From an uncultured Paracoccus sp. (GTDB lineage Bacteria > Pseudomonadota > Alphaproteobacteria > Rhodobacterales > Rhodobacteraceae): a stretch of DNA of 64,000 bases. Below the pieces are notes generated by a model. That model saw only the letters and a program-made list of their open reading frames with translations. It made no database searches and was not told the DNA's origin. The stretch lies in the NCBI RefSeq assembly GCF_945915435.1, contig NZ_CAMEFG010000007.1:1-64000 (forward strand). The letters are read 5' to 3'. Of this stretch, positions 26,413 to 35,936 are shown in pieces; within the stretch, counting starts at the first letter, position 1, and every line of letters starts with the position of its first letter. The position numbers and the translations under genes were made by a program.

Positions 26413-26919
26413 TCAGCCCAGCAGATCGCGGAAATCGTCCATCACGCGGCGATAGACCTCACGTTTGAAGGGGACGATCTTTTCGATCATTTCCTCCGCG
26501 CCGGTCCATTGCCAGCGGTCGAATTCGGGGTGGGGCGTGTCGATGCGGATGTCGCTGTCGCGGCCCAGAAAGCGCATCAGGAACCACATCTGCCGCTGGC
26601 CGCCGAATTCGCCGCCCCAGATCTTGCCGACCAGTTCGGGCGGCAGGTCGTAATAGAGCCAGCCGGGGCTTTCGGCCACCACCTCGACCAGCGCGGGCGG
26701 GACGCCGGTTTCCTCGGTCAGCTCGCGCAGGGCGGCCTGGCGCGGGGTTTCGCCCGCGTCTATGCCGCCCTGTGGCATCTGCCAGGCCTCGGCCACGGTG
26801 TCGATGCGGTGGCCGGTAAAGATCAGCCCGTCACGGTTCACCAGAACCACGCCCGCGCAGGGACGATAGGGCAGCCCGGCGGGGCCGCTGCGTTCCTGCC
26901 CGCTGGCTTGCGCGGTCAT
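26413..26919 (-). CDS. rppH: RNA pyrophosphohydrolase (Nudix)
   Basis: 168 residues; removes pyrophosphate from 5'-triphosphate mRNA ends, starting decay. The Nudix box spans about residues 52-74 (G-x5-E-x7-R-E-x2-E-E-x-G pattern in [19 protein letters not shown]), preceded by the RppH-type [17 protein letters not shown] and AWQMPQGG; C-terminal [24 protein letters not shown] fits. Start overlaps the ctpA stop by four bases, joining it to the envelope operon above. Confidence 0.95.
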   Translation of the reverse strand: MTAQASGQERSGPAGLPYRPCAGVVLVNRDGLIFTGHRIDTVAEAWQMPQGGIDAGETPRQAALRELTEETGVPPALVEVVAESPGWLYYDLPPELVGKIWGGEFGGQRQMWFLMRFLGRDSDIRIDTPHPEFDRWQWTGAEEMIEKIVPFKREVYRRVMDDFRDLLG

Positions 26920-28331
26920 TGGGAAGATGCCTCGCCATCCGGGCCGCCTTCGCCGGTGACGGCGGGCTTGGCCTCGTCCGGGACGCGGTTGGCGTGATAT
27001 TCCACGGCGGCCAGCCCCTTGAGGATATCGACCGCATAGGCAAGCTGATAGTCTTCCTCGCGCAGATTGGCGGTTTCCTCGACCTGCCTGGCCTCTTCCT
27101 CGATCTGCTGGCGTTCCTCGTCGCTGATCGAGTCGTTGCCAAGCGCGCCCCGCAGATCGGCTTCCGAGTTCAGGAAGCTGGACTGGGTGCGCGGTGCGTC
27201 CTCATCCTCGTCGGTGGGGGCGCGGCGGGGCTGTTCCACGATGATGTCGGGGTTGATCCCCAGCGACTGGATCGAGCGGCCCGAGGGCGTGTAATAGCGC
27301 GCCGTGGTCAGCCGGATCGCGCTGTCCGAAGTCACCGGCATCACCGTCTGGACCGAGCCTTTGCCGAAGGACTTGGTGCCCACGACGATGGCGCGGCGGT
27401 GGTCTTGCAACGCGCCGGTCACGATTTCCGACGCGCTGGCCGAACCGCCGTTGATCAGCACGACCATCGGCTTGCCTTCCGCCAGATCGCCCGGGTTGGC
27501 GTTCCAGCGTTCGCTTTCCTCGGCGATGCGGCCACGGGTCGAGACGATCTCGCCGCGTTCCAGGAAGGCGTCCGAGACCTCGATCGCCTGGTTCAGCAAC
27601 CCGCCGGGGTTGTTGCGCAGGTCCAGCACGAAGCCCGAAACCCGGTCCATCCCGCCCGCTTCCTCGATCGCCTTGGCCATCTCGGCGGTCAGCGTGGACA
27701 TGGTTTCGTCGTTGAAGGTCGAGACGCGGACCACCACCGAATTGCCGATGACGCGGGTGCGCACCACGGTCAGCTTGATCGTGTCGCGGGTGATGGAAAT
27801 GTCGAAAGGCTCGGACTCGCCCTCTCGCAGGATTGTGATCGTGATTTCGCTGCCGACGGGGCCGCGCATCTTCTCGACGGCGTCGTCCAGCGTCATTCCC
27901 AGCAGCGATTCGCCATCGACATGGGTGATGAAATCGCCCGCCCTGACGCCTGCCTTGTCAGCGGGCGTGTCGTCGATGGGCGAGATGACCTTGACCAGCC
28001 CGTCCTCTTGCCCGACCTCGATCCCAAGGCCGCCGAAGGTGCCGCGGGTCTGGGTCTGCATGTCCTCGTATTCCTTGGCAGGAAGGAAGCCCGAATGCGG
28101 GTCGAGCGAGGTCAGCATGCCGTTAATCGCGGCTTCTATCAGTTCCTTATCGTCCACCTGCTCGACATAATCGGCGCGGACACGTTCAAAGACGTTGCCG
28201 AAAAGATCGAGCTGTTCGTAGACCGAGGCATTGCGGCCCGATTCCTGCGCGATCAGCGGCGCGGCGAGCTGGGTCGATACCAGCGCGCCCGCCAGGGTGC
28301 CGATGGCGCCTGCGATTAGATAATGTTTCAT
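26916..28331 (-). CDS. ctpA: S41-family carboxy-terminal processing peptidase
   Basis: 471 residues. Signal anchor [25 protein letters not shown] domain around residues 95-175 ([35 protein letters not shown]), then the S41 core with catalytic Ser299 in [10 protein letters not shown] and Lys324 in [10 protein letters not shown], 25 residues apart as in Prc/CtpA. An acidic, Glu-rich C-terminal tail (from ~430) has coiled-coil character. Periplasmic; partner gene envC immediately upstream suggests control of peptidoglycan hydrolases, as for CtpA proteins elsewhere. Overlaps both neighbours by four bases. Confidence 0.95.
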   Translation of the reverse strand: MKHYLIAGAIGTLAGALVSTQLAAPLIAQESGRNASVYEQLDLFGNVFERVRADYVEQVDDKELIEAAINGMLTSLDPHSGFLPAKEYEDMQTQTRGTFGGLGIEVGQEDGLVKVISPIDDTPADKAGVRAGDFITHVDGESLLGMTLDDAVEKMRGPVGSEITITILREGESEPFDISITRDTIKLTVVRTRVIGNSVVVRVSTFNDETMSTLTAEMAKAIEEAGGMDRVSGFVLDLRNNPGGLLNQAIEVSDAFLERGEIVSTRGRIAEESERWNANPGDLAEGKPMVVLINGGSASASEIVTGALQDHRRAIVVGTKSFGKGSVQTVMPVTSDSAIRLTTARYYTPSGRSIQSLGINPDIIVEQPRRAPTDEDEDAPRTQSSFLNSEADLRGALGNDSISDEERQQIEEEARQVEETANLREEDYQLAYAVDILKGLAAVEYHANRVPDEAKPAVTGEGGPDGEASSQ

Positions 28332-29524
28332 CCGGTCGTTCCGTCCTGACCTGTGTCGCCGACAATGGGATTCACCATGAACCACTCGGTCGGGTCCAGC
28401 GTATCCTTGCCTTTTCTCAGTTCAATATAAAGTGTCTCGGTCTGGTCTTCATGTTCGCCGATGGCGGCGTTCTGCACGAAACCGATGCCGAATTCCTGGG
28501 CCGAGCCAAGTTCGCCTCCCATCAGGCCGACCGGCTCGCCCGCGGCAAGCACGTCGCCCACCTCGCCGAAGACCTGCGACAGGCCCGCGAAGATCAGCAG
28601 ATAGCCCTGCGCCGGTTCGATCACCATGACATTGCCGTAATCCAGCAACGGGCCACGATAGCGGATCGTGGCGGGCCAGGGGGTCGTGACAAGCGCGGCG
28701 GGGCTGGTGGACATGACGATGCCGGGGCGCGATACGCCCGCCGCATCGGCCTGGCCGTATTGGCGGATGATGGTGCCGACGGCGGGCATGGCAAGGCTGC
28801 CCTGCGCGCCCTCGAAATCACCCATCGGGGCGCCGACGTCCTTTTCCATGCCGATGATGCCGGTGGCGAAGGCGTCGAGCGTATCGGCGGATTGCACCAG
28901 CGTCGTCAGCTCGACCGGATCCTCGCCGAAGCGCACCGGCAGGGACGAGCGGTCGTTGACCGCGCTGGCCAGCAGGCGGCGGGCCTCCTGCACTTCGCCC
29001 ATGCCTTGGGCCAGCGTGTTGGCGGCGCCTTCCTCCAGCGCGCGGACGGTCTGGATCTCGCGCAGGGCGGTCTGCAATTCGTCGGCCTCGGCCGACAGCG
29101 CGGGCGCGATCGAATTCAGGATCATGGCCGAGCGCGCCGTCGCCTCGGGTCCCGCCGGATGCAGCAGCAGCGCGGTTTCGGGCGATTTCTGCATCGCGGT
29201 CATCACGCCAAGGACGCGGCCAAGGCGGTCGCGGCGGGCCTCGAACTCGGCCAGGATCTCCTGCTCGCGCATCCCGGCGCGGCGCAGCCCCGAACGCAGG
29301 GCGCCCATGCCCCGCTCATAGGCGCGGATCATGTCGGTCAGCGCAACCACCTGGTCCTGCGCGCCAAGCGCCGTATCCAGCCGCCCCGCCGCCTCGCGCA
29401 GATGGCGCGCGGCAAGCGCCGCCTCGGCCGAGGCTTCGTCGACAGGCGAATCGGCCGCGGCCACCGTCAGCGACAGGGCCGCCGCAGCCATCAGGCCAAG
29501 GACAAGGGTGGGCAAGACCTTCAT
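28328..29524 (-). CDS. EnvC-like murein hydrolase activator (degenerate LytM/M23 domain)
   Basis: 398 residues: signal peptide (to about residue 27), long helical/coiled-coil region (~30-240), then a C-terminal LytM fold (~270-385). The usual zinc residues are not where expected: the H-G-I-D strand reads RPGIVMS and the H-x-H strand reads LLIFAGLS, so it is probably a non-catalytic activator of amidases for cell separation, like EnvC. It starts four bases into gpmI's end and overlaps ctpA by four bases. Confidence 0.88.
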   Translation of the reverse strand: MKVLPTLVLGLMAAAALSLTVAAADSPVDEASAEAALAARHLREAAGRLDTALGAQDQVVALTDMIRAYERGMGALRSGLRRAGMREQEILAEFEARRDRLGRVLGVMTAMQKSPETALLLHPAGPEATARSAMILNSIAPALSAEADELQTALREIQTVRALEEGAANTLAQGMGEVQEARRLLASAVNDRSSLPVRFGEDPVELTTLVQSADTLDAFATGIIGMEKDVGAPMGDFEGAQGSLAMPAVGTIIRQYGQADAAGVSRPGIVMSTSPAALVTTPWPATIRYRGPLLDYGNVMVIEPAQGYLLIFAGLSQVFGEVGDVLAAGEPVGLMGGELGSAQEFGIGFVQNAAIGEHEDQTETLYIELRKGKDTLDPTEWFMVNPIVGDTGQDGTTG

Positions 29525-31053
29525 GCGCGGATCAGGCTGTTGCCGGTCATCTCGGGCGGTTTGGGCAGGCCCATCAGCTCCAGCACCGTGGGGGCGACAT
29601 CGGCCAGCCGGCCATCTGCCAGCGTGGCCCCCCGCGGGCCGTTGTGGACGATCACGGGCACGGGGTTGACGGTATGGGCCGTATGCGCGCCGCCGGTTTC
29701 GGGGTCCAGCATGGTTTCGCAATTCCCGTGATCGGCAATGACGACCGCCGCGCCGCCGGTGGCATCCAGCGCCTCGACCATCATGCCCAGCCCCTTGTCC
29801 ACGGCCTCGCAGGCGCGGATCGCGGCGGGCAGGCTGCCGGTATGGCCGACCATGTCGGGGTTGGCGAAATTCACCACGATCAGGTCGTAGCCTTCGTGGA
29901 TCGCCTGGACCAGCCGCGCGCTGACCTCGGGGGCGGCCATCTCGGGGGCAAGGTCGTAGGTGGCGACCTTGGGGCTGGCGGGCATGTGGCGGTCCTCGCC
30001 GGGTTCGGGGGTCTCCTTGCCGCCGTTCAGGAAGAAGGTGACATGGGGGTATTTCTCGGTCTCGGCCAGCCGGAACTGGCGCAACCCCTGCTGTGCGACC
30101 CAGGCGCCAAGCGTGTTGGCCACCTGCCGCTTGGGATAGGCGCTGGCCATGAAATCATTGTGCCGGTCCGAATAATCGACCATCCCCAGCATGGCCGACC
30201 ACTGCGGGCGCGGCCCGGTCTCAAAGGCGTCGAAAGCGGGATCGCCAAGCGCGGACAGGATCTCGCGCGCGCGGTCGGCTCGGAAATTGAGGCAGAAGAA
30301 CCCGTCCCCGTCCCGCACGCCCGCGTAATCGCCGATGACGGTCGGCTGGATGAATTCGTCGTATTCGCCAAGGTCGCAGGATTGCGAAACGGCCTGTTCG
30401 GGCAGTTCGGCGCGCGCGCCTTCGGCGTTCACGATGGCCTGCCACGCGCGCGCGACGCGCTCCCACCGATTGTCGCGGTCCATCGCGTAATAGCGCCCGA
30501 TCACCGTCCCGATCCGGGCGCCCATCGGCAGGGCGGGGGTCAGCGCGGCGACGAAACCCGCCGCCGATTGCGGAGGCACATCCCGCCCGTCGGTGATCGC
30601 ATGGACGACGACCGGCAAGCCGCGATCCGTCAGGGCACGCACGGCGGCCAGCAGATGCGCGACATGGCCGTGAACCCCGCCGTCCGAGACGACGCCCATG
30701 ACATGGGCCACCCCGCCCTCGGCGCTGACCTTCGCGGCGAAATCCAGAAGCGCGGGGTTGCGCTGAAAGCTGCCGTCCTCGATCGCAAGGTCGATCTGGC
30801 CCAGGTCCATCGCAACCACGCGGCCCGCGCCGATATTGGTATGGCCGACCTCGGAATTGCCCATCTGCCCGCGCGGAAGGCCGACATCGGGACCGAAGGT
30901 GACCAGCGTGGCATGGGGATCCTCGCGCATCAGCCGGTCGAAGTTCGGCGTCAGCGCCTGCGCCGGCGCGCTCTGCTCGGGCCGGTCGGAGATCCCCCAG
31001 CCATCCAGGATGCACAGGACGACGGGCTTTCGGGCGGTCGGCGGAACGGTCAT
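29521..31053 (-). CDS. gpmI: 2,3-bisphosphoglycerate-independent phosphoglycerate mutase
   Basis: 510 residues; Mn-dependent interconversion of 3- and 2-phosphoglycerate. Phosphatase-domain motif LCILDGWGIS, phosphoserine Ser67 in MGNSEVGHTNIGAGR, and C-terminal metal site ADHGNCETMLDPETGGAHTAHT. First gene of a gpmI-envC-ctpA-rppH operon with four-base overlaps throughout; the combination of glycolysis and division genes is common in Alphaproteobacteria. Confidence 0.97.
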   Translation of the reverse strand: MTVPPTARKPVVLCILDGWGISDRPEQSAPAQALTPNFDRLMREDPHATLVTFGPDVGLPRGQMGNSEVGHTNIGAGRVVAMDLGQIDLAIEDGSFQRNPALLDFAAKVSAEGGVAHVMGVVSDGGVHGHVAHLLAAVRALTDRGLPVVVHAITDGRDVPPQSAAGFVAALTPALPMGARIGTVIGRYYAMDRDNRWERVARAWQAIVNAEGARAELPEQAVSQSCDLGEYDEFIQPTVIGDYAGVRDGDGFFCLNFRADRAREILSALGDPAFDAFETGPRPQWSAMLGMVDYSDRHNDFMASAYPKRQVANTLGAWVAQQGLRQFRLAETEKYPHVTFFLNGGKETPEPGEDRHMPASPKVATYDLAPEMAAPEVSARLVQAIHEGYDLIVVNFANPDMVGHTGSLPAAIRACEAVDKGLGMMVEALDATGGAAVVIADHGNCETMLDPETGGAHTAHTVNPVPVIVHNGPRGATLADGRLADVAPTVLELMGLPKPPEMTGNSLIRA

Positions 31054-31140
31054 GCGGGGCCTCGGATATTTTGCCACGGTTCTACGCCGGGAACGGGCCG
31101 GGGGCAAGGACGGCCCCCGTGCCGAATCGCGCGGCTGCTG

Positions 31141-31163
31141 CTTTCTTCATCATCCAAATACCC
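31141..31163 (+). repeat. Dispersed intergenic motif, copy C
   Basis: Plus-strand copy in the 144-base gap between rlmN (3' end) and gpmI (5' end), hence antisense to both. Followed by the near-palindrome CCGGCGC-G-GCGCCGG (31178-31192), which can fold as a hairpin. The stretch after the motif resembles that of copy D (CAACC...GCGCGGC shared). Confidence 0.8.
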
Positions 31164-31177
31164 ATGCAACGGCGCAA

Positions 31178-31192
31178 CCGGCGCGGCGCCGG
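31178..31192. terminator. GC palindrome downstream of rlmN
   Basis: CCGGCGC-G-GCGCCGG lies six bases beyond the rlmN stop codon on the minus strand. It may fold as a five-base stem with a five-base loop and act as part of the repeat element or as a transcript end. No T-tract. Confidence 0.35.
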
Positions 31193-31197
31193 CGGGT

Positions 31198-32388
31198 TCA
31201 GGCGCCCGCTTCCGCCGCGATCTGGGCCTTCGACTTGCGGCCACGCTCGGTCGCGGATTTGAGCTGCCCGCAGGCGGCCATGATATCCTCGCCCCTCGGG
31301 GTGCGGATGGGGCTGGCATAGCCCGCCTTGTGGATGATGTCGGCGAAAGCCTCGATCCGTTCCCAGCTCGACCGCCGGTAGGGCGTGCCGGGCCATTCGT
31401 TAAAGGGGATGAGGTTGATCTTGGCCGGAATGCCGCGGATCAGCCGGACCAGCCGGCGCGCATCCTCGTCGCTGTCGTTCACGCCGTCCAGCATGACATA
31501 TTCAAAGGTGATGCGCTCGCTGTTGGACAGGCGCGGATATTCGCGCAGCGCCGCCAGCAATTCCTGGATGTTCCACTTGCGATTGATCGGCACCAGCCTG
31601 TCGCGCACCTCATCGGTGGTGGCGTGGAAGCTGACGGCCAGAAGGCAGCCGATTTCCTGCGCGGTCCGGGCGATTTCCGGCACGATGCCGCTGGTGGACA
31701 GGGTGATGCGGCGGCGCGACAGGCTGATGCCCTCGCCGTCCATCACGACCTTCATCGCGTTGCGGACATTGTCGAAGTTGTAAAGCGGCTCGCCCATGCC
31801 CATCAGCACGACATTGCTGACCAGCCGCGTTTCGTCCTTGGGCGCGCCGGGTTTCGGCCATTCGCCAAGGTCGTCGCGGGCCAGCAGCACCTGGCCCACG
31901 ATCTCGCCCGCGGTCAGGTTGCGCACCAGCTTCTGCGTGCCGGTATGGCAGAAGGAACAGGTCAGCGTGCAGCCCACCTGCGAACTGATGCACAGGGTGC
32001 CGCGCGATTCCTCGGGGATATAGACGGTCTCGACCTCGTGCCCGCCGTTGATGCGCAGCAGGTATTTGCGGGTGCCGTCGGCGCTGATCTGGCGGGTGAC
32101 GATCTCGGGCAGCGCGATCTCGAACCGTTCGGCCAGCAGCGCGCGGTAGTCCTTGGCAAGGTTGGTCATCTGCGCGAAATCGCGCACGCCCCAGTGATAG
32201 ACCCATTGCCAGACTTGGCCCACGCGCATCTTCGCCTGCTTTTCGGGCGTGCCGGCCTCGATCAGCGCCTGGCGCAATTCCTCGCGCGTGAGGCCGACGA
32301 TATTCACCCGCGCGCCGTCGGGCAGCTTGCGGGGGATGGTCAGCACGTCCTGCGTGATCGGGACCGAGGCATTGGGATCGGGTGTCAT
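31198..32388 (-). CDS. rlmN: Dual-specificity 23S rRNA/tRNA adenine-C2 methyltransferase
   Basis: 396 residues; radical SAM enzyme that methylates A2503 of 23S rRNA and A37 of some tRNAs. Cluster motif C-x3-C-x2-C is Cys140-Cys144-Cys147 ([11 protein letters not shown]); [21 protein letters not shown] and [21 protein letters not shown] follow, and the C-terminal acceptor Cys is in [11 protein letters not shown]. Start at 32388 ([10 protein letters not shown]); the in-frame ATG at 32439 adds 17 non-homologous residues. Confidence 0.97.
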   Translation of the reverse strand: MTPDPNASVPITQDVLTIPRKLPDGARVNIVGLTREELRQALIEAGTPEKQAKMRVGQVWQWVYHWGVRDFAQMTNLAKDYRALLAERFEIALPEIVTRQISADGTRKYLLRINGGHEVETVYIPEESRGTLCISSQVGCTLTCSFCHTGTQKLVRNLTAGEIVGQVLLARDDLGEWPKPGAPKDETRLVSNVVLMGMGEPLYNFDNVRNAMKVVMDGEGISLSRRRITLSTSGIVPEIARTAQEIGCLLAVSFHATTDEVRDRLVPINRKWNIQELLAALREYPRLSNSERITFEYVMLDGVNDSDEDARRLVRLIRGIPAKINLIPFNEWPGTPYRRSSWERIEAFADIIHKAGYASPIRTPRGEDIMAACGQLKSATERGRKSKAQIAAEAGA

Positions 32389-32515
32389 GGCGAAACCGGC
32401 AAAAGGGGCAAGCCCCGCAGATATGCGGCTTTTGCGCATTTTTCAATGGGGAAAACCCCGGCGGCAGCGCCGGGGCCAGGTTTGGGGCCGTGTTTGCGGG
32501 CGGGCCGCGCCGCCG

Positions 32516-33043
32516 TTACTGGCAGCTCGACCGTGCGGCGTTGGTCGCGGCGGTCGCCCCGGAAAGCGAGAAGGTATCGGCCGTGTTCGTCCCGCGCGAC
32601 GAACGCCCGGTGACCACGGCGGTCGCACCGCCGCGCAGCGCGGCGACAAGGCGCGCATCCTCGGCAGGGGAACCGGCCCAGGCGTTTTCGCCCTCGGTGA
32701 ACAGGTTGAACTTCTGCCCGCCCACGTCCACCTCGACCGTGGAATCGCCTGCGAAGGGATAGCCGCCGGTAAAGGAGACCTCGGGATCCTGGCCGGGCCG
32801 ATAGGCGATATACAGGCGGATGTCGCCGCGGTTCACGTCGGCTGGCTGGCCGTTGCGGGTGTTCTGCGTGGACCTGGGCGCCGAAACCGCCCAGCATTCG
32901 CGGGGGTTGCTGGCCGCGAAGACGGTCCAGTCGCCTTCGGTGGTCACCACATTCGTCGAATCCTGTGCAAATACAGGTGCGGAAACGCCGACGGTAGCGA
33001 TGAAGACTGCTGCCGCAGCGGCGCGCAGCGAGGGTGTGGTCAT
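32516..33043 (-). CDS. Invasion-associated locus B (IalB)-like exported protein
   Basis: 175 residues with a Sec signal peptide (cleavage after APVFA, about residue 26). The mature part has the IalB pattern: TTEGDWTVFAASNPRECWAVSAPRSTQN, RGDIRLYIAYRPGQD, PEVSFTGGYPF and a C-terminal Cys (RSSCQ) likely disulfide-bonded to the early Cys. IalB homologues are common periplasmic proteins of Alphaproteobacteria; outside Bartonella the function is unknown. Divergent from the asparaginase gene. Confidence 0.87.
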   Translation of the reverse strand: MTTPSLRAAAAAVFIATVGVSAPVFAQDSTNVVTTEGDWTVFAASNPRECWAVSAPRSTQNTRNGQPADVNRGDIRLYIAYRPGQDPEVSFTGGYPFAGDSTVEVDVGGQKFNLFTEGENAWAGSPAEDARLVAALRGGATAVVTGRSSRGTNTADTFSLSGATAATNAARSSCQ

Positions 33044-33187
33044 GCTCTGGCCTCCTGCCATTATCCGGTTGACCGGATTAGTTTCCGAATACGGTGGTAT
33101 TTTCAACCGTCTGGCGGCACAATAATGCGAAATGCGTGGCGCGAGAAAGCCCTCGTCGCAGAAAATCGCGCAAATGTCAGAGGAAAC

Positions 33188-34177
33188 ATGCCCGAAAAAG
33201 CAGCCGACCTGATCGAACTGTGGCGCGGGGGACTGAAGGAAAGCGTCCACCAGGGTCATGCCGTCATCTGCGACCGCCACGGAATCGTCGAGGCATGGGG
33301 CAGCCCCGGCGCCACGATCTTTCCGCGGTCGTCGTGCAAGATGATCCAGGCGCTGCCGCTGGTCGAAAGCGGTGCGGCGGATGCCTGCGGGCTGGAACCG
33401 CGCCACCTGGCGCTGGCCTGCGCCAGTCATCAGGGCGCGCGGCTGCATGTCGATCAGGTGGCCGAATGGCTGGAGCGGCTGGGGCTTGGCGAAACCGACC
33501 TGCGCTGTGGGGCGCATCTGCCCGGCGACGCGGACGAACGCAAGCGGCTGGTCTGCGGCGATGAGGCGCCCTGCCAGTTGCACAACAACTGTTCGGGCAA
33601 GCATGCGGGTTTCCTGACGCTGAACCGCCATATCAAGGGCGATTCCGAATATGTCGCGCCGGACCATCCGATCCAGCGGTCCATCCGCATGGCCTTCGAG
33701 GACCTGACCGGCGAGCCGATCCGGGGCTGGGGCATCGACGGCTGCTCGGCCCCCAATTTCGCCTGCACGGTCGAGGGGTTGGCCCGCGCCATGCGCAGCT
33801 TTGCCGCCCCCGATGCCGGGACGCGCGGCGAGGCGCAGCGCCGGCTGGTCCGGGCGATGCTGGACCACCCCGAACTGGTTGCCGGCGAAACCCGCGCCTG
33901 CACCGAGCTGATGCGCGCCATGAACGGCCGCGCCGTCGTCAAGACCGGGGCCGAGGCCGTCTTCGTCGCCATCCTGCCCGATCAGGGACTGGGCGTGGCG
34001 TTGAAGGTGGCGGACGGCGGCACGCGCGGCTCCGAGGCCGCGATCACCGCCCTGATGGTCCACCTGGGCGTGCTGGATCCCGACCATCCCGTCGTCGCCA
34101 GATACCTGACCGGCCCGCAAAGGAACTGGCGCGGCATGGTCACCGGCGAATTGCGCCGCGCGGCGGGCTTTCCCTGA
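33188..34177 (+). CDS. Asparaginase II family protein
   Basis: 329 residues. Hydrolyses asparagine to aspartate and ammonia (bacterial Asparaginase_II family, unrelated to the E. coli type). Motifs: HAVICDRHGIVEAWGSP, FPRSSCKMIQALPLVESGAAD, LACASHQG, LHNNCSGKHAGFL and GWGIDGCSAPNF. No signal peptide, so cytosolic. Start at 33188 is backed by GAGGAAAC; an upstream in-frame ATG at 33125 is less likely. Monocistronic. Confidence 0.93.
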   Translation: MPEKAADLIELWRGGLKESVHQGHAVICDRHGIVEAWGSPGATIFPRSSCKMIQALPLVESGAADACGLEPRHLALACASHQGARLHVDQVAEWLERLGLGETDLRCGAHLPGDADERKRLVCGDEAPCQLHNNCSGKHAGFLTLNRHIKGDSEYVAPDHPIQRSIRMAFEDLTGEPIRGWGIDGCSAPNFACTVEGLARAMRSFAAPDAGTRGEAQRRLVRAMLDHPELVAGETRACTELMRAMNGRAVVKTGAEAVFVAILPDQGLGVALKVADGGTRGSEAAITALMVHLGVLDPDHPVVARYLTGPQRNWRGMVTGELRRAAGFP

Positions 34178-34304
34178 CCTTTCCTGAACGTTTCATTCCG
34201 GTCTTTCCCGCTGACCTTCGGCCTGCCCTGCTGTAAGCGTGGATATGCCCGATATGCCTGCATGTCGGGCCGGTATTCAGTCTTCAGGTATTTCGGGAAA
34301 TCTC

Positions 34305-35123
34305 ATGGCGACCTTATCCTATCAGTTTTATTGGAACGTCTACAGCGGCACCCTGGCGGATGTGGCGGGCGAATACGCCTGGCAGCACACCCGCCTGCCG
34401 GTGCTGAACAAGCTGGTCGGCGGCTTCGGCAACGACCTGCTGCGCGGCGGCTCGGGTCACGACGCGCTGCTGGGAAATGCGGGCCGCGACACGCTGAACG
34501 GCGGCGCGGGCGACGATTTCCTCGACGGCGGCGCGGGCCATGACCTGATGCGCGGAGGCGAGGGCGACGACGCCATGTTCGGCGGGCTTGGCAACGATAC
34601 CATGTATGGCCAGCTTGGCGACGACTTCATGCATGGCGGGCTTGGCCATGACGTGATGTGGGGCGGCCAGGGCAACGACAACATGCACGGCTGTTTCGGC
34701 GACGACCTCATGTATGGCGAGGCCGGGGACGATTTCATGCATGGCGGCTTCGGCGACGACTACCTGTCGGGCGGGCGCGGGGACGACACGCTCAACGGTT
34801 GTTTCGGCGACGACACGCTGGACGGCGGGCAGGGCAACGACATCCTGTCGGGCGGCTATGGGCGCGATACGTTCATCTTCAGCGGCGGCCATGACGTCAT
34901 CATCGACTTCGAGCCGGGCGCGGATGCCTGCGGCTGTGGCAACGGCCTGCCCGCCGAGTTGATCCATATCCGCGCGGGCGGCGTCGGCAGCTATGGGCAG
35001 TTGATGGAACGCGCGTCCGAAAGCGGGGGCGATACGGTCTTCGACCTGGGCCGCGCCCATTCGCTGACGCTGGAGGGGGTGGCGCTGGCGCAGCTTGACG
35101 AATCGATGTTCGTCTTTACCTGA
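34305..35123 (+). CDS. RTX (haemolysin-type calcium-binding) beta-roll protein, Met/His/Cys-decorated
   Basis: 272 residues, no Sec signal. After a 40-residue N-terminal segment come about 16 consecutive GGxGxDxLx nonapeptides (residues ~41-190), the calcium-binding parallel beta-roll typical of type I-secreted proteins, ending in RDTFIFSGGHDVIIDFEPGAD and a C-terminal domain that probably holds the secretion signal. Unusually, seven repeats carry Met in the exposed positions (e.g. NDTMYGQ, DDFMHGG, HDVMWGG), two contain Cys (GCFGDD), and ACGCGNG follows the roll. No ABC/MFP secretion genes are adjacent. Function unknown. Confidence 0.85.
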   Translation: MATLSYQFYWNVYSGTLADVAGEYAWQHTRLPVLNKLVGGFGNDLLRGGSGHDALLGNAGRDTLNGGAGDDFLDGGAGHDLMRGGEGDDAMFGGLGNDTMYGQLGDDFMHGGLGHDVMWGGQGNDNMHGCFGDDLMYGEAGDDFMHGGFGDDYLSGGRGDDTLNGCFGDDTLDGGQGNDILSGGYGRDTFIFSGGHDVIIDFEPGADACGCGNGLPAELIHIRAGGVGSYGQLMERASESGGDTVFDLGRAHSLTLEGVALAQLDESMFVFT

Positions 35124-35131
35124 GGCGCGGG

Positions 35132-35893
35132 CTACAGCATCTGCCAGATCAGCCGCAGCGCCAGCGCGGTCGAGGTCGCGACCAGCAGCGGCTTGATCAC
35201 CCGCGCCCCGATCCGCATGGCCAGCCGCGATCCCAGGCTGGCCCCCGCGACCTGCGCCACCGCCATGACCAGCCCGATCAGCCACAGCGGCTGGCCCACC
35301 ATCGCGAAGGCCACCAGCCCGCCCAGGTTCGAGGCGAAGTTCAGCAGCTTGGTATGCGCCGTGGCCTTCAGCACGCCATGCCCGGCCAGCATGACGAAGC
35401 CCAGCATGTAGAACGACCCCGCCCCCGGTCCCAGCAGCCCGTCGTAAAAGCCGATCAGCGGCACCACGGTCGCGCCGAAGACGGCAGGCGCCATCCTCCG
35501 GGCGCGGTCCATGTCGTTCAGGCCGGGCTTGAGCGCGAAGAACACGGCGATGCCGATCAGCAGCACGGGCAGGACATAGCGCAGCATCTCGGTCGGGACG
35601 GCGCTGACCATCAGCGCCCCCAGCAGGCCCGCGCCGAAGGCGATGGCCGCCGTGCCGATCTGCGCGCGCAGATCGACCAGCCCGCTGCGGGCATAGCTGA
35701 TCGCCGCCGTCGCCGCGCCGAATGCGCCCTGCACCTTGTTCGTCGCCAGCGCCTGCGTGGGCGGAATGCCCGCCAGCATCAGGGCGGGCACGGTGATCAG
35801 CCCGCCGCCGCCCGCGATCGCGTCGATGAACCCCGCGGCGAAGCCCGCCACGACCAGCATCAGGAATATCTCGGTGGAAAGCTCGATCATCAT
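35132..35893 (-). CDS. TSUP (TauE/SafE) family sulfite/organosulfur anion exporter-like membrane protein
   Basis: 253 residues, about eight hydrophobic segments. Two internal family repeats are visible: GFAAGFIDAIAGGGGLITVPALMLAGIPPTQALATNKVQGAFG near the N terminus and GFYDGLLGPGAGSFYMLGFVMLAGHGVLKATAHTKLLNFASNLGG in the middle. Likely inner-membrane transporter of sulfite, sulfoacetate or similar; substrate cannot be assigned. Converges on the RTX gene with an eight-base gap. Confidence 0.93.
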   Translation of the reverse strand: MMIELSTEIFLMLVVAGFAAGFIDAIAGGGGLITVPALMLAGIPPTQALATNKVQGAFGAATAAISYARSGLVDLRAQIGTAAIAFGAGLLGALMVSAVPTEMLRYVLPVLLIGIAVFFALKPGLNDMDRARRMAPAVFGATVVPLIGFYDGLLGPGAGSFYMLGFVMLAGHGVLKATAHTKLLNFASNLGGLVAFAMVGQPLWLIGLVMAVAQVAGASLGSRLAMRIGARVIKPLLVATSTALALRLIWQML

Positions 35894-35936
35894 CGCGGCT
35901 CATTGCGCCGGGCGCGGGGCGATGTAAAGGGCCGGG

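Noticed and set aside
29644..32613. Nearly 1000-codon plus-strand frame opposite gpmI and rlmN
   Set aside because: It covers two clear genes of the other strand, shows low-complexity Gly/Ala/Arg/His composition and no ribosome site or domain.
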